DNA from: Kiritimatiellia bacterium
Lineage (GTDB): Bacteria; Verrucomicrobiota; Kiritimatiellia; RFP12; UBA1067
Direction of reading: 5' to 3'
DNA length: 56,282 nt
NCBI GenBank assembly: GCA_017962315.1
Contig: JAGCVN010000032.1
Span: forward strand, 1 to 56,282
Made by a program: the position numbers and the translations under genes. This document shows positions 41,988 to 51,655 of the stretch, piece after piece; position 1 is the first letter of the stretch; each line of letters begins with the position of its first letter. Under the pieces are notes generated by a model, which made no database searches, was not told where the DNA came from, and saw only the letters and a program-made list of their open reading frames with translations.

Positions 41988-44113
41988 TGCCGTTGAACGA
42001 AGAGCAGCAGGCCGCCGTCCGGGCGACGGAAGGCGCGGTGCGCGTGATTGCCGGCGCGGGATCCGGCAAAACGCGCACCCTTGTTTCCCGTTATTGCTAT
42101 CTGGTCTCCGAACTGGGCATCGCTCCGAAGAACATCCTTTGCGCGACTTTCACGAATCGGGCCGCCAACGAGATGAAGCGGCGTGTCCGCGAGGCCGTCG
42201 GCGACCTTGACCTCTCCTACATCTGCACGTTCCATGCGTTCTGTGTGCAATTCCTGAAAGAAGAGATTCATCGCCTCTCCTTTCCCCGCGAGTTTCTGAT
42301 TCTCGACGCCGAAGACACCAAGGGTCTGCTGCAGAACGTCTTCACCGACATGGGGCTTTCCCTGCGCGACAAGACCATTCAGAAAGCGTATGACGAGGTG
42401 TATGAGGCGCGCAAGCTGAAGGCGGACACCTACATCGCGGACATCTGTCTGCTGGATAACGAACAACTGAAGGCGCGTTACGAAGCGGCCACCGAACAAA
42501 ACGATGAAATCTGGTACCGCTACCTCTACGAGCAGAAGAAATGTTTCGGATGCGACTTCAACGACCTGATCAACTTCACCGTCTACATCCTTGAACATTT
42601 CCCGGATGCCCGTGACGACTGGCAGGACCGGATGCAGTACGTGATGGTCGATGAGTTCCAGGACGTCAGCGCCAAACAATATTCCATCGCGCGGCATCTC
42701 TCAGGAAAACACGGAAACCTGTTTATCGTCGGAGACCCCGACCAGACCATCTACTCCTGGCGCGGTTCGCACATGAAGCTGCTGTTGGAGTTCGACCTGC
42801 TGTATCCAAAATCAAAGACGTTCACGATCACGCGCAACTACCGTTCCACACCGCAGATCCTCAAGGCGTCGGACACCGTGATCGCCCACAACGCCGTCCG
42901 TTACCCCAAAACACTGCAGGCGGTGAAACCGGACGGCAAGAAACCTCTTTACTGCCACGCGCTCAGCGAGAAACAGGAAGCACGCTGGATCCACGACACC
43001 ATCCGCAAACTGCACGAGGACGGACTTCCTTACGGCGCGGTCGCCGTCCTCTATCGCGCACACCACCTGACCCGCCCGCTTGAAGAGTGCTTTATCCGGA
43101 ACGGGCTCCCGTACAAAATCTACAGCGGCGTGGAGTTCTACGGTCGCAGGGAAGTCAAGGACGCGGTTTGTTACCTGCGGATGCTCACGGCGGCGGACGA
43201 CCTCTCCTTTCTCCGGACCATCAACACGCCGAGCCGTAAAATCGGCAAGAAGAAACTGGACACGCTGAAGGCGTACGCCCGCCGGGAGAACCTGTCGCTT
43301 TACCAGGCCTTGGAACGGACGGCGGACACGCCGGAGTTTCGCGGCACGCAGGCCAAAGCCTACCTTGACGCCATCGAATCGTGCCGCCGCAAACGCGGTT
43401 CGCAGTCGTTGCAGAACCTTTTGCAGGCATTGCTCGACCAGAGCGGGTACGAGGCGTATATGCGGCAGCAGGGCGACCAGGAACGCCTCGACAACCTGGC
43501 CGAGTTCAAGCGGGGCGCAGTACAGGCCGACGCGGATGAAACCTCGCTGGAAGAATTCCTGGACCGTATCGCGCTCTTTACCAACCTTGACCGGAAAAGC
43601 GCGGACGACACGGTCAAGTTGATGACGATCCACGCCGCAAAAGGGACGGAATATCCCGCCGTCTTTGTCTGCGGGCTTGCGGAGGGCGTCTTTCCGGGAA
43701 AAAAAGTGGATACGCCGGAGGAGATGGAGGAGGAACGCCGGCTCGCCTATGTCGCGATGACGCGCGCGGAAGACCGCCTTTTCCTGAGCGATAGCGAGGG
43801 CGTGGCGAACGACAACACATTCAAGTACCCGTCGCGTTTCCTTTTTGAGGCGGGGTGGGGGAATATCGATGTCGTGAAGCCGCTGGACGCCTCGCTTCTC
43901 GAACGGGCGCGCCGATTCATCGATGCGTCGGAGAACGCATTGACGGCGCGGGCGAACCTGTTCGCGGAAGGCGACCGTGTGGTACACCCCGTCTTCGGCG
44001 TGGGCACGGTCGTCTCCCTCGATCCCGCCCGGACGAGCTACCTCATCCAGTTTGATGGACTGGCGACGGCGCGCTCGCTGCTTTTCACCGCAAACTTGAA
44101 GCGTGCGGAGTAG
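41987..44113 (+). CDS. pcrA: UvrD/PcrA-type DNA helicase
   Basis: This SF1A helicase of 708 residues, close to PcrA/UvrD length, unwinds DNA 3' to 5' in repair and replication. It has Walker A AGAGSGKTRTLVSRY near residue 22, the Walker B VDEFQDVSAKQY, motif III GDPDQTIYSWRG, motif IV ITRNYRS, motif V TIHAAKGTEYPAVFV and motif VI YVAMTRAEDRLFLS. The C-terminal VRVVHPVFGVGTV-like Tudor segment (DRVVHPVFGVGTVVSL) is the PcrA RNA-polymerase-binding domain. Start is ATG 41987, overlapping the thrC stop; a GTG 3 nt upstream is possible. Confidence 0.95.
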   Translation: MPLNEEQQAAVRATEGAVRVIAGAGSGKTRTLVSRYCYLVSELGIAPKNILCATFTNRAANEMKRRVREAVGDLDLSYICTFHAFCVQFLKEEIHRLSFPREFLILDAEDTKGLLQNVFTDMGLSLRDKTIQKAYDEVYEARKLKADTYIADICLLDNEQLKARYEAATEQNDEIWYRYLYEQKKCFGCDFNDLINFTVYILEHFPDARDDWQDRMQYVMVDEFQDVSAKQYSIARHLSGKHGNLFIVGDPDQTIYSWRGSHMKLLLEFDLLYPKSKTFTITRNYRSTPQILKASDTVIAHNAVRYPKTLQAVKPDGKKPLYCHALSEKQEARWIHDTIRKLHEDGLPYGAVAVLYRAHHLTRPLEECFIRNGLPYKIYSGVEFYGRREVKDAVCYLRMLTAADDLSFLRTINTPSRKIGKKKLDTLKAYARRENLSLYQALERTADTPEFRGTQAKAYLDAIESCRRKRGSQSLQNLLQALLDQSGYEAYMRQQGDQERLDNLAEFKRGAVQADADETSLEEFLDRIALFTNLDRKSADDTVKLMTIHAAKGTEYPAVFVCGLAEGVFPGKKVDTPEEMEEERRLAYVAMTRAEDRLFLSDSEGVANDNTFKYPSRFLFEAGWGNIDVVKPLDASLLERARRFIDASENALTARANLFAEGDRVVHPVFGVGTVVSLDPARTSYLIQFDGLATARSLLFTANLKRAE

Positions 44114-44155
44114 CAGGCCCCGTTCGTCCGCGAAGCAGAATTTTTTAAAAATTTC

Positions 44156-44184
44156 TTGCATTTACGGCGGGTTTAGGCAATAAT
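44156..44184 (+). promoter_or_regulatory. Predicted promoter of the alpha-2-macroglobulin gene
   Basis: TTGCAT (44156-44161) and AATAAT (44179-44184) are 17 nt apart. The leader of about 50 nt ends with AAGGAG before the ATG at 44242. Confidence 0.6.
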
Positions 44185-44241
44185 CCAATCGTCATTTTTT
44201 CCCCCTTTTTGTTTTCTTCCTTTTGGACAAGGAGAATAATC

Positions 44242-47200
44242 ATGTTTTCTACCAAACACACCGTTTTTGCCGTTTCCGCCCTCGTCGCCGCCGTATGTTC
44301 CGCCGCCGTCAAGGAACTCGGTCTTGACGCCATCTATCTCCGGTCTCCTTCTTTCGGGAATCCGTCTATCCATCTGGATTTCACGGGGAACATCGCTCCG
44401 GACGAATTGCAGGGGAAAGTCGAGTTTTTCCCGCCTGTAAAAGTGACGAAGGTTGCCCCATACTACAGTTGGAGCAGTTTTTCTACTGATGACGTACGGA
44501 TCGATGGCGAGTTCCAGCCGGGGCAGACGTACGAGATGATCATCCGGCGCGGCCTTGCCTCTACGGAGGAAGGCTTCAAAGCGCTTTCTTACGATATTGT
44601 CCGCGTGCTGGAGTTTCCTGACCGTGAACAAAGCGTTTCGCTTGAACTTTCCGGCAGCTATCTGGCACCGGAGGCTGACATCAATCTGCCGATCGCCACG
44701 ATGAACATGGACGAGGTGACCGTCCGCGCCGAGGCGGTCCTTCCCCAGAACATCGTGATGTATGCGCAGAGCAAACAAGGTCGTTTGTATTCATCGGAAA
44801 AACTGTTTGCCGCCGAGGGGGAAACCGTCACGTTCAAGGTGAAGAACGAGTTAAACAAACTGGTTCATACGGATATTCCCCTCGCGCAGGTGATCGGGAA
44901 AGGGGAACGCGGCATCTTCTGTGTCCACGGTCTTGGGAATGAGAGCATGATCTGCGTGAGCGATATCGGTCTGATGGCGACTGTGGATGAAACCTCCACG
45001 CGCGTGTGGGCAACCTCGCTTACCACCGGAAAACCGTTGGACAAGGTCAAATTGTTGGTCTACACGGGGAATAACATCATTCTCGGGGAAGGCGAAACCG
45101 GGGCGGACGGTATCGCAACCTTTACGTATGAGAAGGGGATCGGCAAACCGTTCCTCGTTTTGGCGATCTCTCCGGACGAAACGGACATGACGTATCTGCC
45201 GTTCACCCAGAACCTGGATACGACGGAACCGTTCACCGGGAAAACCTTTGGAAGCGTCCCTCCCGAATACCTGGAGGAAGGCGCGTGCGACGCCTACGTG
45301 TTCCTGGACCGCGGCATCTACCGTCCTGGGGAAAAGGTGTTCGTCCAGGCGCTCCTGCGCGACAAAGACTGCCGCGCTCCGAAACCGTTCCCGGTCCTCG
45401 TCGAACTCTGCCGTGTAGACGGTGGTGCGATACTTCAGACGGCGCAGGTGATGCCGGACGCGAACGGCGCGGTCATCCCCCCGCAAGAGTTTGAAATCCC
45501 GGACAATGCGATGGGTGGGCGTTGGTACGTCAGGGTCAAAACGCCGGAGACCGATGACAACGAAGGCCGTATCCTGGGCGAAGCGGAGTTGCGGGTCGAA
45601 TCCTTCGTACCGAAACAGATCAAGGTGGTCGTGGAAGACCTGCCCCCCGAAACCGCCTACTGCGCGACGAACGAATTCACGGTACGCGCGGATTACCTCT
45701 TCGGGAAGCCCGGCGCAAATCTTGACATTAGTGCAAAAGTCGTCTTTTCTGACACGCCGTTCAAGCCGGACGGCTGGAAGGGGTGGTCGTTCGAGAACCC
45801 GGAGCGGAAGTTGAAACCGTTCAACAACGATTACGAAAAAGAAAAACTGGACGAGGCCGGAAAGAAGAGGTTTGAGCTTTTCCTCCCGTTGGATACGATG
45901 ACGTGGAACAAGCCGGCGTCCGCCGTGAAAGCCCTCTTCTCGACGACGGTACTTGAACCGGGCGGGCGTCCTGTCTCCGCGATCGCCGAGACGTTGATGC
46001 ACGCCTATCCGTATTACATTGGGTTAAAGCCGGAAGCGTTCAACCCGCGCCCAGGCGTCACGAACACGCTTTCCGCCGTGCTGGTCACCACGGATGGAAC
46101 GCTCAGACAGGGTGCGCAGCCAGCGAAGCTGGTCCTCTCTTCCGTCAACTATTTCTACGGGTACATCCGCAACGCGAACGGTTCCTACTCCTGGGTCAGC
46201 GAACGGCGCGTGAAGAAAATCTCAGAGCGTTCCATTTCGCTGGATCGGATCACGAAAATTCCGTTCGCCCTGCCTTGTTCCGGTTCGTTCCTGCTGACGG
46301 TCAAGACGCCTGATGACGTGGAGAACGCCTATGCGTTCGATGCTTACGGCTCGGACGGGTATGCCCCGTCCGCGAACCTCGAAAACCCCGGCAAGGTTGA
46401 GCTTTCCTTCGACAAGCCGGTGTATAAGGAAGGCGAGACGGCACGCCTGAAGATCAAGTCTCCGTTCAAAGGAACGGCCGAGTTGACGATCCTCCACAAG
46501 ACCGTCCTTTCCCAGCGGGTCATCCCGCTGCAGGAGACGACGTGCGACGTGGCGTTGAAGGTGGAGCGTGACTGGTATCCGAACATCTATGCCGCGATCC
46601 GTGTCGTCAATATCTCCACGAACACGCTCGGCTGGAGCGCCCGTCGCGCGTGCGGGCGCGCCACGCTGCGGGTCGAGCGCCCGGAAAACGAATTCCATGT
46701 CGCGGTTGATGCGAATGTACGGATCGTGCCGGGCGGTTCGCGGCTTACGGCAGATGTCGCCGTGCCCGGCGCCCCGGCCGGTTCACACGTCACGCTGATG
46801 GTCGTGGACGAGTCGATCCATCAGTTGACCAACGAGCCTTGCCCGGACCCGTTCGGCTTTTTCGCACGCGAACGCAAATGCCTCGCCTGGATGTACGACG
46901 TCTATTCGGAGATTATGCTGGTCACGCCGTCGCCTGCGGCACGCGCCGCCATCGGCGGCGACGACGAAGCGGAGTTGATGAAGCGGGTCAGCCCCGTCCG
47001 CTCGCGCCGGTTCAAGCCGCTCGCCCTTTGGAAGTCCGGCGTGCCGCTCGTCAACGGAGCGGCGCACGTGGATCTGGAGCTGCCTGAATTTTCAGGCGAA
47101 GTCCGTGTCACGGCCGTTGCCTGGTCCGGTACGGCGGCGGGTGCTTCCAAGGTTCAGGCGAAGATCGCCCCGAAACTGGTCGTCCAGCCGGACGCCCCCC

Positions 47201-48975
47201 GGTTCCTCGCCGGCGGCGACAGGGCGGATATGACCCTCACGATGCACAACAACAGCGACCGGGATGACACCGTGGCCTACGAGGTCAGTTTCAACGGCGT
47301 CTTGGGGGATTCCGCCGTGCAGAAGAACGTGATCCCGCTCGTCAAGGGGGCCTCAAAGACATTGCGTTTCCCGATCGGTGCGCGGCAGACCGGATACGGC
47401 GAGGGTGTCATCACCGTGAAGACGCAAGGATGCGGCGAAACCCACGAGCAGACGCTGTATATCCCCGTGCGCCCCGCCGTGCCGTTGACCACGACCTACG
47501 AGTACGTTACCCTGAAGGCGGGAGAATCCAAGACCTTCCTGCTGCCCCAAGGCGTCGTCACCAATGCCGTCCGCCAGAACGTGGTCGCCCGCAAGTCCGC
47601 CTACACGCAGTTCCTCCCTGCGTTGCAGTACCTGTTGAACTACCCCTACGGCTGTCTGGAACAGACCACCTCGTCTGTCTTCCCCCTGACCGCGGCGGAC
47701 GGCGTGTTCGGTCGGCTTGGCTGCACGAACGCCGCGCAGCTGGCAGAAGCGCGTGCAAAAATCAAGGAGGCGATTCGCCGTATCGACAGCATGTGCACGG
47801 GCTACTCCTACACGATGTGGCCGACTAGCTCGGAGTCTGACGATGGACTCTCCTGCTACGCCGGGTATTTCATCGCCTCCGCCTGGCGCGCCGGCATCGA
47901 TGTCGCTGAGAGTAGCCTCAGTCAGGCCCGTTCCGTTCTCCGCAACATCGCCAGCAAGTCACAAGCGAGTGTCAACAACCGGGCTTACGCCTGCCAAGGG
48001 CTCGCTACGCTGGGCGATTTCCGCCATCAGTTGATGCTGCATCTTTTGGACCGCCAGGCCGAGTTCAGCACGGAGGGCAAATTCCACCTCGCCGCCGCGT
48101 TCGCCCTCTCGGGCCGCCGTGATCTAGCCCATGCGTTGATTTCGAAAATCGGATATGCAGACTCGCTCCGCGCCGCCGCCTTCGGTATCCTCGCCTGGAT
48201 CGAGCTTGAAACGCCGGATCGCGAGGCACACATCCAGAAGTTCTTCCATCAGATCGTCTCCAAACGGAAGAAATCCGGTCACTGGGGCAACACGCAGGAC
48301 AACGCCCTTTCGCTGCTCGCCGCCGCGACTCTCGCCCGCCGTGAGAAGCAGGATGAACGCGGGTTCGCGCTGGAGGTCACCGATGCGGAGGGGAAGAGGA
48401 TCTGCTCGACCTCGAAAGACGGTTTCTCCTTCTCCGCCGACAACGCCGCGTTCATTGTGCGCAACGACGGCCCCGGCCCTGTCACGCTGGTCCGCACCGT
48501 CAAAGCCTATCCGTTGCTGGATGCGTTGAAGGAACATGAAAACGGGTTGCGGATCACCCGTACCTTCTATCAGCCAGACGGTACCCCCCTTAACGGTTCG
48601 CTCAAGGTGGGTGACTCGGTGATTGTGAAACTCCAGCTTCAGTCCCTCCCCTCCGACGAAGTACGCTCGGACGTGGTGATCGACGAACTTCTCCCGGCCT
48701 GTCTGGAGGTGGAGGAGGTTGGCGGTAAAGTGCTCGAACAGTTCCCCGCGCTGGATTCGTTCCCGGACTCCTGGCTACGGAACACGGAGGTTCTGGACGA
48801 CCGTGTGTTGCTCTTCAGCAAGTCGTTCGATTCGAGGAAGGTGGTCGTCTATTACGTTGCGCGTGCCATCTCTTCCGGAACGTTCATCATCCCGCCGTGC
48901 AGCGCGGAATGCATGTACGATACGGAGTATTCCTGCCGCGGGCTTCCGGGGACGTTGAAGGTCGAAACGAAGTAG
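44242..48975 (+). CDS. Bacterial alpha-2-macroglobulin with intact thioester
   Basis: The 1577-residue protein is a large protease-trapping factor of the periplasm or outer surface. It has an N-terminal signal peptide (TVFAVSALVAAVCSAAV). There is no standard lipobox, since the residue before the Cys is Val. Repeated MG-type beta domains follow, including FLDRGIYRPGEKVFVQALLRD and the YGYIRNANGSY stretch. The thioester motif YPYGCLEQTTS is complete, with Cys1138 and Gln1141. It should trap attacking proteases covalently. Bacterial homologues often neighbour pbpC (a penicillin-binding protein 1C gene), which is absent here. The start at 44242 follows AAGGAG; an ATG at 44209 is rejected. Confidence 0.9.
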   Translation: MFSTKHTVFAVSALVAAVCSAAVKELGLDAIYLRSPSFGNPSIHLDFTGNIAPDELQGKVEFFPPVKVTKVAPYYSWSSFSTDDVRIDGEFQPGQTYEMIIRRGLASTEEGFKALSYDIVRVLEFPDREQSVSLELSGSYLAPEADINLPIATMNMDEVTVRAEAVLPQNIVMYAQSKQGRLYSSEKLFAAEGETVTFKVKNELNKLVHTDIPLAQVIGKGERGIFCVHGLGNESMICVSDIGLMATVDETSTRVWATSLTTGKPLDKVKLLVYTGNNIILGEGETGADGIATFTYEKGIGKPFLVLAISPDETDMTYLPFTQNLDTTEPFTGKTFGSVPPEYLEEGACDAYVFLDRGIYRPGEKVFVQALLRDKDCRAPKPFPVLVELCRVDGGAILQTAQVMPDANGAVIPPQEFEIPDNAMGGRWYVRVKTPETDDNEGRILGEAELRVESFVPKQIKVVVEDLPPETAYCATNEFTVRADYLFGKPGANLDISAKVVFSDTPFKPDGWKGWSFENPERKLKPFNNDYEKEKLDEAGKKRFELFLPLDTMTWNKPASAVKALFSTTVLEPGGRPVSAIAETLMHAYPYYIGLKPEAFNPRPGVTNTLSAVLVTTDGTLRQGAQPAKLVLSSVNYFYGYIRNANGSYSWVSERRVKKISERSISLDRITKIPFALPCSGSFLLTVKTPDDVENAYAFDAYGSDGYAPSANLENPGKVELSFDKPVYKEGETARLKIKSPFKGTAELTILHKTVLSQRVIPLQETTCDVALKVERDWYPNIYAAIRVVNISTNTLGWSARRACGRATLRVERPENEFHVAVDANVRIVPGGSRLTADVAVPGAPAGSHVTLMVVDESIHQLTNEPCPDPFGFFARERKCLAWMYDVYSEIMLVTPSPAARAAIGGDDEAELMKRVSPVRSRRFKPLALWKSGVPLVNGAAHVDLELPEFSGEVRVTAVAWSGTAAGASKVQAKIAPKLVVQPDAPRFLAGGDRADMTLTMHNNSDRDDTVAYEVSFNGVLGDSAVQKNVIPLVKGASKTLRFPIGARQTGYGEGVITVKTQGCGETHEQTLYIPVRPAVPLTTTYEYVTLKAGESKTFLLPQGVVTNAVRQNVVARKSAYTQFLPALQYLLNYPYGCLEQTTSSVFPLTAADGVFGRLGCTNAAQLAEARAKIKEAIRRIDSMCTGYSYTMWPTSSESDDGLSCYAGYFIASAWRAGIDVAESSLSQARSVLRNIASKSQASVNNRAYACQGLATLGDFRHQLMLHLLDRQAEFSTEGKFHLAAAFALSGRRDLAHALISKIGYADSLRAAAFGILAWIELETPDREAHIQKFFHQIVSKRKKSGHWGNTQDNALSLLAAATLARREKQDERGFALEVTDAEGKRICSTSKDGFSFSADNAAFIVRNDGPGPVTLVRTVKAYPLLDALKEHENGLRITRTFYQPDGTPLNGSLKVGDSVIVKLQLQSLPSDEVRSDVVIDELLPACLEVEEVGGKVLEQFPALDSFPDSWLRNTEVLDDRVLLFSKSFDSRKVVVYYVARAISSGTFIIPPCSAECMYDTEYSCRGLPGTLKVETK

Positions 48976-49009
48976 CCCTGTCCCTTCATCTTCCGACCCA
49001 AAAAAGAGG

Positions 49010-49038
49010 TTGTCAGTTGAGGTTGCGGGTGCTAGAAT
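49010..49038 (+). promoter_or_regulatory. Predicted leaderless promoter of the small membrane protein
   Basis: TTGTCA (49010-49015) and TAGAAT (49033-49038) are 17 nt apart. The ATG at 49046 follows after 7 nt without a ribosome-binding site. Confidence 0.6.
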
Positions 49039-49045
49039 AACCACT

Positions 49046-49264
49046 ATGAAAATCAAGAAAACAACTGTTGACGCGGAGACGCCCGCTGCACCTGAAAACG
49101 GCGGAGGCGGCGCGTTTATCGCGGCCCGTTTCCGGAACCCTGCGGATGACTACGCGCCTACGGGGACTACGACGGGCGAGAAAGTCTGCGCGATCATCGC
49201 GATTGTGTCGACGTTGATTCTCGGCGCCGTCTGCGCGATGCAGTACCTGCAGTACGCCCAGTAG
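49046..49264 (+). CDS. Small membrane protein of unknown function
   Basis: A 72-residue protein with a charged, Gly/Ala/Pro-rich N-terminal half and one C-terminal transmembrane helix (about residues 46-66, containing IIAIVSTLILGAVCAM). I recognise no family. Start is ATG 49046, directly beyond a TTGTCA-17-TAGAAT promoter. There is no ribosome-binding site, so the mRNA is probably leaderless. The rhomboid gene begins 11 nt after its stop, so it leads the rhomboid-nadC-coaX-nucleotidyltransferase operon. A partner of the rhomboid (substrate or accessory) is conceivable but unsupported. Confidence 0.6.
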   Translation: MKIKKTTVDAETPAAPENGGGGAFIAARFRNPADDYAPTGTTTGEKVCAIIAIVSTLILGAVCAMQYLQYAQ

Positions 49265-49274
49265 GGAGGTGCCG

Positions 49275-50027
49275 GTGCTGGAGGCGATACGCAGGTTCTT
49301 CTGGCGTGTCCGTTGGTTTTGTGCCGTTTCGCCGGCCGTCTGCTGGCTGACCGGTATTTGTCTTGCCGTTTATTTCGCCCAGTCGCGGTTGGACGCGGTT
49401 ACGTTTGCCTACGGGTATTCGTTCGCCGATGTCGTCCTGCCGTGTTTCGCGATGGACGTCTTCTTCTTCAAGGGGTTCTTCTGGCAACCGGTCACCTACA
49501 TGTTTCTGCACGGCGGCGGCTGGCATCTGGCATGTAACCTCTTTACGGTCGTCTTCTTCGGTTCAGCGCTGGAGCGCGCCATCGGGGCAAGGCGTTTCTG
49601 GAAAGTCTTTTTCTTCGGCGGCGTATTGGGCGGGATCGGCTGGTTGCTCGTCACCTATCTGCTGAATGCCTTTCCCGCATTTTCGTCGCTCACCGCCTGG
49701 ATTCCGGAGTCCATTCGTGCGCGTTGGCACCTTGGGATGGGGAGTGTCCCCGAAGCGGAGGTCTGCATCGGCGCCTCCGGCGGCGTCTTCTCCCTGATCG
49801 GCGCGTATGCCGCGCTCTTTCCGTATAACGAAGTCCGCGCCCTCCTGTTTTTTGTAATCCCGGTCAAGCTCAAGGCGCGCACCTTGGCCGTCCTGATCGG
49901 CGTGTTCACGATTGCCGAAGCCGTTTTTGTCCAATCCCAAATCGCCTACGCCGCACATCTCGTCGGCGGCGTGGCGGGTTACCTCCTGGCGAGATACTGG
50001 AGCGTCCACTATGGTCGATATCGCTGA
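49275..50027 (+). CDS. Rhomboid family intramembrane serine protease
   Basis: The 250-residue protein has about six transmembrane helices. The catalytic dyad is visible: Ser168 in GASGG (166-170) and His228 in AAHLVGG. The FLHGGGWHLACNLF segment carries His84 and Asn88 of the H-x-x-x-N oxyanion region. Rhomboids cleave transmembrane segments within the lipid bilayer; the substrate here is unknown. Start is GTG 49275 with GGGAGG 5 nt upstream; a GTG at 49269 overlaps that site. The nadC start overlaps the end of this gene by 17 nt, so these genes are cotranslated. Confidence 0.88.
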   Translation: MLEAIRRFFWRVRWFCAVSPAVCWLTGICLAVYFAQSRLDAVTFAYGYSFADVVLPCFAMDVFFFKGFFWQPVTYMFLHGGGWHLACNLFTVVFFGSALERAIGARRFWKVFFFGGVLGGIGWLLVTYLLNAFPAFSSLTAWIPESIRARWHLGMGSVPEAEVCIGASGGVFSLIGAYAALFPYNEVRALLFFVIPVKLKARTLAVLIGVFTIAEAVFVQSQIAYAAHLVGGVAGYLLARYWSVHYGRYR

Positions 50028-50868
50028 AACCCCGCAGGCGGCCCTCCGCGTCCGTGAAGCCCTGGAAGAAGATGTCGCATCAGGCGATGCCACGACCCTT
50101 GCCTTGGTCAACCCCGGTGCGGAGGCATCTGCGCTCCTCCTCACCCGCCAGCCTTGCGCCGTGAGCGGGGGCGGTGTCGCCGCGCTCGTCTTCCGAACGG
50201 TCGATCCCACGCTCCGTGTCGAAACACGGCTCCCGGACGGGGCGCGTGCGAATGCGGGGGAGGGGATTCTCCGTGTTTCAGGGAAAGCGGCGTCGATCCT
50301 CACGGGCGAACGCGTCGCGCTCAATTTCATGCAGCGGATGTGCGGCATCGCGACGATGACCGCACGGTTTGTCGATGCGGTCAAACCCTATGGGACGCTG
50401 GTTCTGGACACGCGCAAGACAACGCCCTGCCTCCGCGCTTTCGAAAAATATGCCGTCACCTGCGGCGGCGGCACAAACCACCGTTTCGGGTTGTACGACC
50501 GTATCCTCATGAAGGACAACCACCGCAAGCTCTGGCTCGGCGGCGACCCCGACCGGCTCGATCTTGCCGTCGAAGCCGCCCGTGCGAAGTATCCGGATTT
50601 GATGGTCGAAGTCGAAGTCGAAACACTCGAGGAATGTAAATCCGCCCTGCGCGGCCGTCCGGAATGGTTGTTGCTCGATAACATGACGTGCGACTTGATG
50701 CGCGAATGTGTCGCCCTCGCCAAGGGAATCAGCAAGACCGAGGCGTCCGGCGGTATCACGCTTGAACGCGCAGCCGAGGTCGCGGCGACGGGGGTTGACG
50801 CGATTTCGCTTGGATGCCTTACGCACTCCGTCCCGAGTATCGACCTGAGTCTCGAAATCACGCTGTAG
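50011..50868 (+). CDS. nadC: Nicotinate-nucleotide pyrophosphorylase
   Basis: NadC converts quinolinate and PRPP to nicotinate mononucleotide, CO2 and PPi in de novo NAD synthesis. The 285-residue protein has DVASGDATT near the N-terminus, and LDTRKTTPCLRAFEKYAV with the catalytic Arg/Lys cluster. GGGTNHRFGLYDRILMKDNH and EVEVETLEE follow, with FGGITLERA-like SGGITLERAAEVAATGVDAIS for phosphate binding. The ATG at 50011 overlaps the rhomboid gene by 17 nt. coaX begins 7 nt after its stop; nadC next to coaX (often with birA) is a recurring arrangement in bacteria. Confidence 0.95.
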   Translation: MVDIAETPQAALRVREALEEDVASGDATTLALVNPGAEASALLLTRQPCAVSGGGVAALVFRTVDPTLRVETRLPDGARANAGEGILRVSGKAASILTGERVALNFMQRMCGIATMTARFVDAVKPYGTLVLDTRKTTPCLRAFEKYAVTCGGGTNHRFGLYDRILMKDNHRKLWLGGDPDRLDLAVEAARAKYPDLMVEVEVETLEECKSALRGRPEWLLLDNMTCDLMRECVALAKGISKTEASGGITLERAAEVAATGVDAISLGCLTHSVPSIDLSLEITL

Positions 50869-50875
50869 GAGAGCC

Positions 50876-51655
50876 ATGAACGTCGCGGTCATCGATGTCG
50901 GGAACACCTCTACGGGTATCGCGTTGTATGCCCGGGGAAAGATCTCCCGCGTCACCCATGTCAAAGGCGGTATTGTGAAAAACGGAAAGGCGTGCGCGGA
51001 CGCCCTGCGCGGACTCGCCTACGGAAAGGCTCCGCTCGACGGCGTGGTGCTCGCCTCCGTCGTCCCGCCCGCGCTTGCCGCCTGGAAACGATTGGTCAAA
51101 CGCGAACTGGACTTTACTCCGCTCGTGGTTGACGCGACGCTTCCGCTTCCCGTTGCGGTGGATTATCCGGCGCCGGCGACGATCGGCGCAGACCGTCTTG
51201 CCGATGCGGCGGGCGGCGTCGCCCGGTACGGTGCACCGTTGTTGATCTGCGACTTCGGGACCGCCCTCACGTTCGATGTCGTCACGCCGGATCGCCGTTA
51301 TGTCGGCGGGGCGATCTGTCCGGGACTTCCGCTCATGAGCGACTACCTGAACGAACGCACGGCGAAGCTTCCCCGCGTCGAATTCAAAGGTGCCGCGCCG
51401 AAAATCGGCCGTTCGACGGAAGAGGCGATGCGCCTCGGCGCGGCGGTGGGGTATCGCGGCATGGTCCGCGAATTGACCGCGCATTTCCGACGGGCGCTCG
51501 GATACCCCTTCACGCTTGTCGCGACGGGCGGATACGCGCGCTGGGCGCTGAAAGACAGCGGACTTGATTTTATCATTGACCCTGCGCTTACGCTTTACGG
51601 TCTGGGCGTGATCTGGGAGTATTCCCGCCAACGGGAAAGGAGTGAGACACCATGA
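50876..51655 (+). CDS. coaX: Type III pantothenate kinase
   Basis: CoaX phosphorylates pantothenate, the first step to coenzyme A. The 259-residue protein has the ASKHA nucleotide-binding opening VAVIDVGNTSTGIAL, the GADRLADAAGG substrate motif and DFGTALTFDVVTPD with the catalytic Asp. The CPGLPLM and VATGGYA segments also fit the family. The ribosome-binding site is GGAGAG before the ATG. The end overlaps the next gene by 4 nt (ATGA). The absence of birA between nadC and coaX is a small departure from the common layout; biotin synthesis is encoded at 2.5-6.4 kb. Confidence 0.95.
   Translation: MNVAVIDVGNTSTGIALYARGKISRVTHVKGGIVKNGKACADALRGLAYGKAPLDGVVLASVVPPALAAWKRLVKRELDFTPLVVDATLPLPVAVDYPAPATIGADRLADAAGGVARYGAPLLICDFGTALTFDVVTPDRRYVGGAICPGLPLMSDYLNERTAKLPRVEFKGAAPKIGRSTEEAMRLGAAVGYRGMVRELTAHFRRALGYPFTLVATGGYARWALKDSGLDFIIDPALTLYGLGVIWEYSRQRERSETP

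Noticed and set aside
44242-44320. Lipoprotein signal on the alpha-2-macroglobulin
   Set aside because: The Cys in AAVCSAA is preceded by Val, which does not fit a lipobox.
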